From contig JANRLT010000014.1 in NCBI GenBank assembly GCA_033762255.1, positions 1 through 64,000 on the forward strand: DNA of 64,000 nucleotides, in the 5' to 3' direction. The position numbers and the translations under genes are program-made. Below, one piece after another: positions 26,978 through 34,971 of the stretch. How positions within the stretch are numbered: position 1 is the first letter of the stretch; every line of letters begins with the position of its first letter. The notes under the pieces are model-generated. The model did not search any database. It was not told the DNA's origin and was given only the letters and a program-made list of their open reading frames with translations. This stretch comes from Pirellulales bacterium. Its GTDB lineage: Bacteria > Planctomycetota > Planctomycetia > Pirellulales > JALHPA01.

Positions 26978-29900
26978 CTAGCGCAGGCGGTTGCGGCTGA
27001 CACCTTCTTGTTCCTGGGCCTTGCGGCGGAAGTAAACAAAGAACGCCACCACCAGGGGAAAGATCGGCGGCAGGATGATCGCCATCGCCTTGTATTTGTT
27101 TTGGATCCCCTCCAACTGTTGCAGGCTCTTGCGTTGCAAATCGCCAATTTCGCGGTTGTACTGGCTTTCCAGTTGCTTAAACGTGGTCTGCGCGGCGTTG
27201 GATTCAATCCGATCCACATACTCCAACTGCTCATCCAGCGCATTCAGCTTATCCTGATATGCGGTCGGGTCGATTTGATTATTATCCAGTAGCGCGCGTA
27301 ATTGTTTCTTGGCCGCGGTAATGCCGTCCACCTTGCCGCGAATTTCGTTGCGAATCTGGTTTTTGGTGTTCTCAAAACTCTCTTTGGCGGCTTCGGTCGC
27401 AGCTTTCATTTCATCGGCATTGGCCCGGTTTTGCTCCTCGATGGTCCGCAGCGTATTCGGCTTGAGCGTGCGCTTGCGCACATCGACAAAGCGGTCATCC
27501 CCGGCCAAATTGTCAACCATGTTGAGCGCGAGGGTGACATTATCCAGTTGCAAGTCGATCCCCGGAAAAACCTCGTTATTTTCACGGGTCGCAAAAAACA
27601 AATTGTGCAATAAATCCACGTCCGTCACCACAATCACATGCAACGGAGCGGCAGTCGCCGTCGCGGAATTGGTCAGCTTGTCCAGGGCCGCGGCGTTCTG
27701 GGCGGCGACCGCGTTGCCAGGGTTTGGCTCTGGCGTGGAGGCTGTTGGCGACATTGGCGGAGCCGGGGGGACCGCGTCGGCCGACTTACCCGCGGAATCA
27801 GCCGCTGGGGCCGAGCCATTCGCGGGCGTCGCCTGCGCCAGGCGAATTGCCCGCCGCGCGCGCTCGGGGGAATCCCGCCGCGCGCGCTCGGGGGAATCAC
27901 TGTCCTCCATCGGCAGGATGGCGGCCCCGGACTGGCTTTGATTGCCGCGAATCATCGCCGCCACCACAAAAGCCCCCGGACGGGGAACCTCAAAGCGACT
28001 CAATCCCGATCCCGCCCGTCGCAGTTGCTGCTGCAACGCCTCCCGCGCGTCCCCCGCAGTGATATAGCCCCCCGCTTCGCTGGTTCGGACCAGATATTGC
28101 ATATTTGTCGTCCCTTCTTGGTCCTTGACCAGCGAACCGACAAACGGCAAGAACACCTTGTCCAGTCCAGCCGTGACCGGACTAGCGGGATTGAATGGAT
28201 TGTTGGCCGTTTGATCCTGGCTGCTCACAAATAGCATCTGGCGATAGATCTGATTGACCAGCCGCTTTTCCGGCAGGTAGTCGCTCCACACGATAAACGT
28301 GCCATCCAATAGCGGATCTTGCTTGCGCCGTTCCCGCAGTTGAAACGGGTCCGGCTCGTCCTGGGGCAATAAGTTGAATTCTTGCTCTTTTAGGCGTTTC
28401 TCCTTGGCCTCCACCCAGCCGGGGGGAGCGTTCTCGAGCCGCACGCCCAAGGTTTGCCAGAGGGTCTCGATCGGCTGATCGGCGGTGACCATGCCGGGAT
28501 GCGTGCTTTGCAACGATCTGCCAAAATAAAAGGGAAAGGGATCCTCAAAGACGAGTGTTTTTTGGCCCGCTTTGATCGCCGCAGCCAGGTTGTCCATTTG
28601 CGGCTGGGTCAGGGTGGAGGGCTGAATGGCAATCAGAGCCGCAAACTTGGGCTCGCCGTCCAGCTTTAATTCGATCGGTTGCGTGGGATCGACAGAGATC
28701 ACTTCGTACTGTTTTTTAAGCTCGTTGACGAACAGTTCAAAACCAGTCCCCCGTTGCGGGCCGCGTTCTGGCTGGGATGGGCCTAGCACCTCGGCTTGGG
28801 TCTTGACAATGCCGATCCGCTTTTTCTCTGGCTGGGTGACGGCGCTGATCGAATGGATCAGTTCATATTCCAGCGGCAGATCCTTGTCAAAAAAGGGCTT
28901 GACCAGTTTGCGCGGGCCGCAGGTAAACGCCATGCCCAAAAAGATTTCCTCTTCCTTGATTTTTCCCCGTTCGCGAATTTCCTGCAGCACGGGCCGAATG
29001 TCGTAGGTATCCTCCGCGCGGGCGGCTTCCTCGGTGTCGGGTTCGACGGTGATAATCCGGGTAGAGACCTTGCGGTCGCTGCGCTGTTCGATCTCGCGCA
29101 AAAAATTCTCTAGCGACAGCCGCTGCTGTTGATAGGCTTCGGGCAATACCGGACTGACAAAGGCCTCGACCAGGACCGGTTTGTCCCCCGGCAAGTCCCT
29201 CAATATAGCCAGCGTGCTGGCTGACAACGAATTGAGCTGTTTATCGCTGGCGTCAAACCGGCCCAGGGAATGGCCGGTAAAGAACAGGTTGATCCCCGCC
29301 ACCGCCGCGGCCAGACCCCCAAAACGCAGCAAATAATGCCACCACAGCGACTGCCCGTCCCGCCCGCCGCTCCAGTGGCGGCGGCCAATCAGCACCATGC
29401 ATAAATACAGTCCCAACACGGTGATGCCCAAAAAATAGACCATCCCCGGCAGGCTGACCACGCCCCGCCCAAAATCATGAAAATGATTGGCAAACGAAAA
29501 ACTTTTGATTAGCTTCGCGGTGGTCTCGTCAGTGTTAAAGGAGTTGGCCCATTGGGCGATGACAAACGGAGCGTTAAACAGAGCGCCCAAGATAAACGAC
29601 ACCGTCAGGTTGTTGCTCAGGAATGACGCCACCATGCCGATGGAGAGCATCGCCACGCCCAAAAGCAGGTAGCCCAAATAATTAGTAAAGAACAGTCCGT
29701 AGTCCATGTAGCCGTCGGACAGCAGGTACAGCACCGAAAAGCTGCAAAACAGCGAAAACAAGAGCGACACGGCGTAGATTCCCGTCGCGGCCAGAAACTT
29801 GCCCATTACGACATCCAGATCCCCAGCGGGAATCGTGAGCAGCAGTTCATCCGTCCCCTGGCGGCGTTCTTCGGTCCAAATGCTCATGGTGATCGCCGGA

Positions 29901-30100
29901 ATAAACACCAGCAAAATCCAGGGCATGTAGAGGTTCAATTGTTCCAGATTGGCCAGGTTGGCGTTAAAAAAATCATCCGGCCAAAACGCCGCAAAACTGC
30001 TCAGCAGCACAAACAGGCAGATAAAGACATATCCCGTCGGCGTGCTAAAGTAGCTCACCAAGTTGCGATTGAAAATTGCCGAGACGACGTTCCAGTTCAT
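26978..30100 (-). CDS. Fused GldF-GldG-type ABC transporter subunit
   Basis: This 1040-aa protein fuses two parts. The N-terminal third is an ABC-2 permease with six membrane segments (starting FSTPTGYVFICLFVLLSSFA, then TEERRQGTDELLLTIP). The rest is a GldG-like auxiliary domain with PVLVEAFVSPVLPEAYQQQR and IGIVKTQAEVLG, ending in one C-terminal membrane segment (AIILPPIFPLVVAFFVYF). In Bacteroidetes the separate GldF and GldG proteins are linked to gliding; planctomycete versions have unknown substrates. A perfect 24-bp tandem duplication (27851-27898) inside the gene repeats SPERARRD in a low-complexity linker. It lies downstream of gldA-like, with DUF4340 next. Confidence 0.88.
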   Translation of the reverse strand: MNWNVVSAIFNRNLVSYFSTPTGYVFICLFVLLSSFAAFWPDDFFNANLANLEQLNLYMPWILLVFIPAITMSIWTEERRQGTDELLLTIPAGDLDVVMGKFLAATGIYAVSLLFSLFCSFSVLYLLSDGYMDYGLFFTNYLGYLLLGVAMLSIGMVASFLSNNLTVSFILGALFNAPFVIAQWANSFNTDETTAKLIKSFSFANHFHDFGRGVVSLPGMVYFLGITVLGLYLCMVLIGRRHWSGGRDGQSLWWHYLLRFGGLAAAVAGINLFFTGHSLGRFDASDKQLNSLSASTLAILRDLPGDKPVLVEAFVSPVLPEAYQQQRLSLENFLREIEQRSDRKVSTRIITVEPDTEEAARAEDTYDIRPVLQEIRERGKIKEEEIFLGMAFTCGPRKLVKPFFDKDLPLEYELIHSISAVTQPEKKRIGIVKTQAEVLGPSQPERGPQRGTGFELFVNELKKQYEVISVDPTQPIELKLDGEPKFAALIAIQPSTLTQPQMDNLAAAIKAGQKTLVFEDPFPFYFGRSLQSTHPGMVTADQPIETLWQTLGVRLENAPPGWVEAKEKRLKEQEFNLLPQDEPDPFQLRERRKQDPLLDGTFIVWSDYLPEKRLVNQIYRQMLFVSSQDQTANNPFNPASPVTAGLDKVFLPFVGSLVKDQEGTTNMQYLVRTSEAGGYITAGDAREALQQQLRRAGSGLSRFEVPRPGAFVVAAMIRGNQSQSGAAILPMEDSDSPERARRDSPERARRAIRLAQATPANGSAPAADSAGKSADAVPPAPPMSPTASTPEPNPGNAVAAQNAAALDKLTNSATATAAPLHVIVVTDVDLLHNLFFATRENNEVFPGIDLQLDNVTLALNMVDNLAGDDRFVDVRKRTLKPNTLRTIEEQNRANADEMKAATEAAKESFENTKNQIRNEIRGKVDGITAAKKQLRALLDNNQIDPTAYQDKLNALDEQLEYVDRIESNAAQTTFKQLESQYNREIGDLQRKSLQQLEGIQNKYKAMAIILPPIFPLVVAFFVYFRRKAQEQEGVSRNRLR
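27851..27898. repeat. 24-bp perfect tandem duplication inside the GldFG gene
   Basis: The 24-base unit starting ccgccgcgcgcgctcggggg occurs twice, back to back. It keeps frame and duplicates SPERARR in a disordered linker, so it looks like slippage. Confidence 0.95.
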
Positions 30101-30132
30101 ATATCAACACCTAATGGCTAACGTGGCTGGGT

Positions 30133-30169
30133 AAAAAACTGCCCGGGCCGCGCACTAACCGCGCGGCCC
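30133..30169 (-). terminator. Hairpin plus T-run between gldA-like and gldFG-like genes
   Basis: On the minus strand a 9-bp perfect stem (30161-30169 with 30145-30153; loop seven bases) is followed within six bases by TTTTTT (30138-30133). It lies inside the presumed operon, so it could reduce read-through into the large permease gene rather than end the unit. Confidence 0.6.
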
Positions 30170-30189
30170 CCATAAGTTTTGTAAATGGC

Positions 30190-30945
30190 CTAGGCCCGCG
30201 CCCCGGCCAGGGGATTTGGCCCCTTGGTCCAGTTTTGCGCGGCGCGGGTCAGCGACAAAAACTGATCATCCAGGCTCTGGCCGCTGGCTTTGAGCTCTTC
30301 GACCGGGCCATCGAACATTTTCCGCCCCTCGGCGATAAAGATCACGCGATTGGCAATCGCCTCCACCTCTTGCAAAATATGCGTTGACAGCAAAATCGTT
30401 TTGTTCTGGCCCAGACGGCGGATGGCCTCGCGCACTTCGCGGATTTGGTTGGGATCCAGGCCCGCCGTTGGCTCGTCTAGTATTAGCACATCCGGTTCGT
30501 GCAAGAGCGCCTGCGCCATGCCCACGCGCTGGCGGTACCCTTTGGATAATTTGGAGATTGATTTGCCGATGACCGCCTTTAAGTCGCATTGCTCGATGAC
30601 GGCGGCGATGCGGGCAGCCTTGTAAGAGCTGTCCAGCCCCCGCGCGTCGGCAAAAAACTCGAGCAGCGTCCGGGGGGTCATGTCGGGATAGAGGGGGCCG
30701 TTTTCGGGGAGGTAGCCCAAATGCCGGGCACCGGCCAGGCGTTCGGTCGCCATGTCATAACCGGCGATTTTGGCCGTGCCGGTGGAGGGGCTTAGGTAAC
30801 CGGTCAGCAGCTTCATGGTGGTGCTTTTTCCGGCGCCATTCGGCCCTAAAAATGCCACCACCTCTCCTCGATTGAGCGTAAAGCTGACGTCCCGCGTCGC
30901 CGCAAAATCCCCATAAAATTTGGAGAGCCCCAGGGCTTCGATCAT
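30190..30945 (-). CDS. ABC transporter ATP-binding protein (GldA-like)
   Basis: This 251-aa ATPase has all the ABC motifs: Walker A as GPNGAGKSTTMKLL, the signature as LSKGYRQRVGMAQALL, Walker B as VLILDEPTAGLDPNQ and the switch His in LLSTHILQEVEA. It would pair with the fused permease downstream. The frame is open to 31008, but the family sequence starts MIEALGLSKFYGDF, so the ATG at 30945 is preferred. First gene of the three-gene Gld-type set. Confidence 0.95.
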   Translation of the reverse strand: MIEALGLSKFYGDFAATRDVSFTLNRGEVVAFLGPNGAGKSTTMKLLTGYLSPSTGTAKIAGYDMATERLAGARHLGYLPENGPLYPDMTPRTLLEFFADARGLDSSYKAARIAAVIEQCDLKAVIGKSISKLSKGYRQRVGMAQALLHEPDVLILDEPTAGLDPNQIREVREAIRRLGQNKTILLSTHILQEVEAIANRVIFIAEGRKMFDGPVEELKASGQSLDDQFLSLTRAAQNWTKGPNPLAGARA

Positions 30946-31190
30946 TGGTTGTTCGCGGCTGGCGACCATACAAAAAATCCCGCAAGAAAAAGATGAGCAA
31001 TCCGGCAAAGGACGGTTTTACGTCCTTTTAGCCCGGTTTGCTTGTTCTACGAAGCAAAACCACAATTTGCTCAGTCCGGTGGGGCCTGGCATGTTCAAAA
31101 CTTACACAGAAAATGGCTTTTTTTCTAGGGTGCGGGGGGCGTGCGGTTTGTGCCGCGGGTGGATTGGCCCGCGTGAAGGTAGAACTCTCA

Positions 31191-32207
31191 TCATAAAGAG
31201 ACGATCTGCCCGCTGGCCACGCTCGCTTCTTCCGCTTCGAGAATTTCCAGGCACTGCACTGGATCCTCTAGTGTTACCACCGTCGGTCGCTCCCCTGCGT
31301 GGATACAATCCACAAAATACCGCAATTCGCACAAATAACCGGTTTCCTCCGGCAAATGAATCGGCTGCAAAACCCCATTTTGGCTGACCTGCAGCGCGGG
31401 TGTACGACCCAGGCGATAATCCAAGGTGGCCTCCTCGCAATTAACGGTGTACGCCATTTCAAAGCCGAACCCCGGTGCCAGCGACCAGGACCCCTCCGCC
31501 ACGACCAGTTCCGGGCCGCTTCCCGCCGGATAGAGATACTGTGTCACCAAATGATCCACCGCGCCGCTGGTTTTGCTATACCCCCGGCTAAACACGCCCG
31601 CCGGCCTGCCAAACAGATAATACACAAAATCGGTGTCATGAATGTGCAAATCCAACAGCGCCCCGCCGGAAAGCTCTCCCTTGCTGTACCAACCCGCGGG
31701 CATGCTGGTCACCCGTCGAAACGTGGCGCTGCGCACCCGGCCATAGCGATTGGCCGTGATGGCATGTTTTAGCCACGCCCATTCCGGCCAAAACCGCAGG
31801 CACATCGCCGTCATAAACAGCCCCGGACTGGCCGCGGCCGCCGCCACCATTTGCCGCGCCGCCGCCGCTGTGCGGGCGAGCGGTTTTTCACACAATACGT
31901 GCTTTCCGGTCGCCAGTGCCGCCGCCACCAACTCGGGATGCGTGGGCGTGGCGGTGCAAATATCAATCAGTTGCAGTTCGGGGTTATTGAACACATCCGC
32001 CATCTGGGTGGTCCCGGTGATGTTGGTCATGTCCAACCGCTGTATCCCCGCCCCCAGGACGTTCCCCTCGGTCCCGACCATATTGCCGCTGGCCCGCTGG
32101 GGATTGCGGTCGCAGATCATGGTGACCTGGACATTGGGCAGCAGTTGGTACGCCTCAAAGTGCGTGCGGCCCATCATGCCCATACCGATAATGCCGACGT
32201 TGATCAT
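31191..32207 (-). CDS. Gfo/Idh/MocA family oxidoreductase
   Basis: This NAD(P)-dependent enzyme (338 aa) has the Rossmann signature NVGIIGMGMMGRTHFEAY and the family catalytic region ATGKHVLCEKPLARTAAAARQM, with the conserved EKP. Beyond residue 130 lies the alpha/beta domain with GGALLDLHIHDTDFVYYLFG, also characteristic. It oxidises or reduces a sugar or inositol-like substrate that cannot be told from sequence. The neighbours to the right on the same strand include a sugar isomerase-like gene, in keeping with sugar metabolism. The C-terminus (ASGQIVSL) looks complete. Confidence 0.93.
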   Translation of the reverse strand: MINVGIIGMGMMGRTHFEAYQLLPNVQVTMICDRNPQRASGNMVGTEGNVLGAGIQRLDMTNITGTTQMADVFNNPELQLIDICTATPTHPELVAAALATGKHVLCEKPLARTAAAARQMVAAAAASPGLFMTAMCLRFWPEWAWLKHAITANRYGRVRSATFRRVTSMPAGWYSKGELSGGALLDLHIHDTDFVYYLFGRPAGVFSRGYSKTSGAVDHLVTQYLYPAGSGPELVVAEGSWSLAPGFGFEMAYTVNCEEATLDYRLGRTPALQVSQNGVLQPIHLPEETGYLCELRYFVDCIHAGERPTVVTLEDPVQCLEILEAEEASVASGQIVSL

Positions 32208-32282
32208 GGGGTGGTGGAGGATGGAGTTTAGAGGAGTGGAGTTTGGTTTTTGGGTTTGGGAGAAGAGGAGTTTTTTAAATCA

Positions 32283-32501
32283 TCACCATCGTGGACGATT
32301 GTCAAAAAAGGACATTATGAGCGCAAATATGATAATAACAATAAGCGGTATTGTCACAGCCATCACAAATGAGAATACTGGCGACCATAAAGCGAGCGAA
32401 ATATGCTTTTGTTCAGGGTCCACTTCATGGTCTGCTAGAAACTCGGCCTGATGCTCTTGTTTTAAATCCGACAACGGTGATTCATAGGGATTAAATTGCA
32501 T
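32283..32501 (-). CDS. Small membrane protein with NPYESP motif
   Basis: From the ATG at 32501 this is 72 aa. It starts MQFNPYESPLSDL, the same style of N-terminus as the 174-aa protein at 1128, then has a charged region and one or two hydrophobic stretches (about residues 38-64, including VTIPLIVIIIFALIMSFF). Function unknown. It lies 40 bases after the stop of the TIM-barrel isomerase-like gene, on the same strand. The upstream in-frame start at 32540 would overlap that gene's stop and is less likely. Confidence 0.65.
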   Translation of the reverse strand: MQFNPYESPLSDLKQEHQAEFLADHEVDPEQKHISLALWSPVFSFVMAVTIPLIVIIIFALIMSFFDNRPRW

Positions 32502-32541
32502 GAGCAATGTTGCTAGGCGTTTGCCGCGGGCATGGCTCACT

Positions 32542-33390
32542 CTAAGCCGCCGCTACGACCTTTGCAATTTTATCCACCGCGGTGCGAATATCCGCAATGC
32601 GCTGGTCCCCCGCCTCACGTTCGATCATCAAGTTCCCTTGAAATGCCTGCCGTTCCAAAATGCCAAAAAACCCATTCCAATTGACTTCTCCCTGGCCCAC
32701 GGGGACCTCGGTTCCCCATTCTCCCTTGACCGGCGAGCGGATCGCGTCCTTGATATGACAACTGCGCACATGGGGCAACAACAGCTCGAGCGCGGAGAGA
32801 GGGTCGCCACTGCCGTACAGGAGCATATTCGCGGGGTCAAAGTTGATCCCCACATTCGGCCGTTTTAATCGCTGTAAAAAAGCCAACAGCGTCTCCGCTG
32901 CTTCCTGGCCAGTTTCTAGGCAGATCACAATGCCGCGCGTGGCAAACAGATCCGCTACCTGGGTCATCCGGTCTAAAATTTTAGCATAGATCGGGTCGCC
33001 GGAATCAGGGGGAATAAAGCCCGCGTGCATCGTGATTTGGGTGATACCCGCCGAGGCGGCCAGCGGCAACACAGTTTGAAAATTCTTCCAACTGGCGGGC
33101 CAGGTCTCGTCGGGCAAGACGCCGCCGGTCCGGTGAATCGCCGCGATACTGCTATAGTCCTCACCCACGCAGCCGACCATGCCGCTGGCGATCTTGACTT
33201 CGGCCACGCGCAGGGCCTCCCAGCCGGTTTCCCATACGCGGGGTTGCTCGTGAAAGGGGTCCAGGGCTAATTGCACCTGGCCCAGGCCGATGTCGTGCGC
33301 GGCCTGAACCAAGTCCGCGGGGTGCCGGGGGCGAACCGACCAACTGCAAAAACCCAATCGTGGCTGTAACAGCATGAATTTGGTGTTCAT
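32542..33390 (-). CDS. Sugar phosphate isomerase/epimerase-like TIM barrel
   Basis: This protein (282 aa) is of the AP-endonuclease-2/xylose-isomerase-like TIM-barrel type. Blocks seen are ITQITMHAGFIPP, ICLETGQEAAETLLAFLQ (with catalytic Glu), VGINFDPANMLLYG, VRSCHIKDAI and GNLMIEREAGDQR (metal ligands). Members isomerise or epimerise sugars or inositol derivatives, usually with a divalent metal. The long open frame to 33564 reads through repeat DNA, so the ATG at 33390 (MNTKFMLLQP) is the likely start. It is beside an oxidoreductase of a family that often shares such pathways. Confidence 0.87.
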   Translation of the reverse strand: MNTKFMLLQPRLGFCSWSVRPRHPADLVQAAHDIGLGQVQLALDPFHEQPRVWETGWEALRVAEVKIASGMVGCVGEDYSSIAAIHRTGGVLPDETWPASWKNFQTVLPLAASAGITQITMHAGFIPPDSGDPIYAKILDRMTQVADLFATRGIVICLETGQEAAETLLAFLQRLKRPNVGINFDPANMLLYGSGDPLSALELLLPHVRSCHIKDAIRSPVKGEWGTEVPVGQGEVNWNGFFGILERQAFQGNLMIEREAGDQRIADIRTAVDKIAKVVAAA

Positions 33391-33443
33391 AACTTTGTTC
33401 GGGCTTAATATGAATTTAACCGCAACGCGGTTATGGAACGTAG

Positions 33444-33474
33444 CCCAGGGTTGCCGCGCAGCGGCTACCCTGGG
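33444..33474. repeat. Nested palindrome CCCAGGGT/ACCCTGGG, copy 2
   Basis: Outer arms CCCAGGGT (33444-33451) and ACCCTGGG (33467-33474) enclose GCCGC-gca-GCGGC. It is the same structure as at 18149-18179, and both are next to ACCGCAACGCGG-like phrases. Confidence 0.75.
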
Positions 33475-33584
33475 TAAGGATTGATATAAAAACACTATAC
33501 CGCAATGCGGTTTCGGAAGTTCGTTGCAGTTCAAGCAATGCCTTGGGAAATCCTTGCAAGGCAATCACCTGATTAACCTACTTA

Positions 33585-34751
33585 TCATAACGGATTCCAA
33601 CCCGCCTGGTACAACCCCGCTAGGGCCAGCCAGCCGGCGCTTTCCGCCGACACCGCCCCGGGCTGGTCCCACGCGTCGATCCGGATGTGATTGACCAATT
33701 GATAGAGTAAGTTCGCCCGTATCTCGCGCATTAACTCATCCGAAAACGCCGCATACCGGGTAAGCTCGCTTACCAAAACCAGCCGATTGGGCCGCATAAA
33801 GTTGACCGCATTGGCGATGCCCATGGCCAACAGCCGCAGCATCTGCCGCATCCGTTCGTCCGTCGGCGAATACTGCGCCGCCCGGTCAAACAGCGCGCTT
33901 TGCGACGTGGTTTCGTTCGCCGATTCCCATTCTTTGTTATGCGCCGCTTGGCCATTGGCGCCGCTGGCAGGCTGGTTTGCCGTCAAAAACGCCGAACTAC
34001 AGATACGCTCAAGGCAGCCGATATGACCGCAGTAACAAGGCTCGGTCTCGACCGGCAGTCGGGTATGTCCCAGCTCGTTCGCACCGGATAGACAACCGCG
34101 GTTGGGGCGACCGTCAATCAACATGGCCGCCCCCAAACGTCCATCCCCGGCATAGACCAACAGCACGTCTTCTCGCTCTTCGGCCAAATGCGTGAGCAAC
34201 CACCGCACCGCCAAGGCGTGCATGTCATTTTCAAAGACGATTGGTTTGCCCGCCGCGGCCGTAAAAATCCCCTCTAAATTCAAAGGATGCGGCGTTCGGT
34301 TGAGCGCGCTAAAGAGAATCGATTTGTTCGCCTGGTCTAAAAAACCCCGGGAACTGATGCCTATGGCCAAGGTTTGGTCCTTGACCGTCTGTCGTAGCAG
34401 CCGGGCCGCGGTTTGCAGGGCTTCCTGTGGCAAGTCCGTCGCCTGGACCTGCGATTTTCCCAGCATCTGGCCCCGTAAATTTAACCTGGCCAGTTCCACC
34501 TGCCCCTGGCCAAACGACAGGCCCAGCACGTGGCGGGTGGCCATGTCAATTTCTAATGGAATGCGGGGCCGCCCCTGGCCGACTGATTCGGGGGAGCCTT
34601 CCTTGAGAATGCCCAATTGCAATAGGGCCGCCGCTTCGCTGCCGATGGCGTTGGGATTCACGCCGGTCCGTTCGTGCAGTTCCCAGCGGCTGAGGCGGCT
34701 TTCGCGCCAAATTAAGCGTAAAATTTCTTTTTGGCGTAATTCCAGCAGCAT
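33585..34751 (-). CDS. ROK family transcriptional regulator (NagC-like)
   Basis: The protein (388 aa) has an N-terminal winged helix (LRQKEILRLIWRESRLSRWELHERTGVNP) and a C-terminal ROK sugar-binding domain. The ROK signature is clear in GCLSGANELGHTRLP and the zinc-binding CYCGHIGCLERICS. Such regulators usually repress amino-sugar genes and are relieved by a sugar phosphate. It is divergently transcribed from nagB, and the 220-base gap between them holds a candidate operator. The ATG at 34751 begins the helix-turn-helix; an in-frame start at 34820 would reach into the control region. Confidence 0.92.
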   Translation of the reverse strand: MLLELRQKEILRLIWRESRLSRWELHERTGVNPNAIGSEAAALLQLGILKEGSPESVGQGRPRIPLEIDMATRHVLGLSFGQGQVELARLNLRGQMLGKSQVQATDLPQEALQTAARLLRQTVKDQTLAIGISSRGFLDQANKSILFSALNRTPHPLNLEGIFTAAAGKPIVFENDMHALAVRWLLTHLAEEREDVLLVYAGDGRLGAAMLIDGRPNRGCLSGANELGHTRLPVETEPCYCGHIGCLERICSSAFLTANQPASGANGQAAHNKEWESANETTSQSALFDRAAQYSPTDERMRQMLRLLAMGIANAVNFMRPNRLVLVSELTRYAAFSDELMREIRANLLYQLVNHIRIDAWDQPGAVSAESAGWLALAGLYQAGWNPL

Positions 34752-34843
34752 GCGAATTAAATCCCTGGTTTTGAATAAAGCCGCCGCAATTTTAGCAGAA
34801 GATTCGCAGAAAACCAGCACTTTATGCGAATCAGAATTGACAA

Positions 34844-34865
34844 TTATTGTAAATCAATACAATAA
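34844..34865. promoter_or_regulatory. Candidate operator between the ROK gene and nagB
   Basis: A perfect palindrome with arms TTATTGTA and TACAATAA (8 bp) and a 6-base centre lies between the divergent genes. A further half-site ACAATAA follows at 34911-34917, and TTGTG-N5-CACAA overlaps it (34900-34914). Five GCGAAT/ATTCGC words (34750, 34802, 34824, 34868, 34891) also stand out. Binding by the ROK protein is inferred. Confidence 0.65.
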
Positions 34866-34971
34866 ACATTCGCATTTCAAAATTCCATTGGCGAATTCTT
34901 TGTGATTTGCACAATAAGGGTGGCCAACACCGCCACCCTGGGCCTATCTTTCTTTGCTGGAGCCGCACCGC

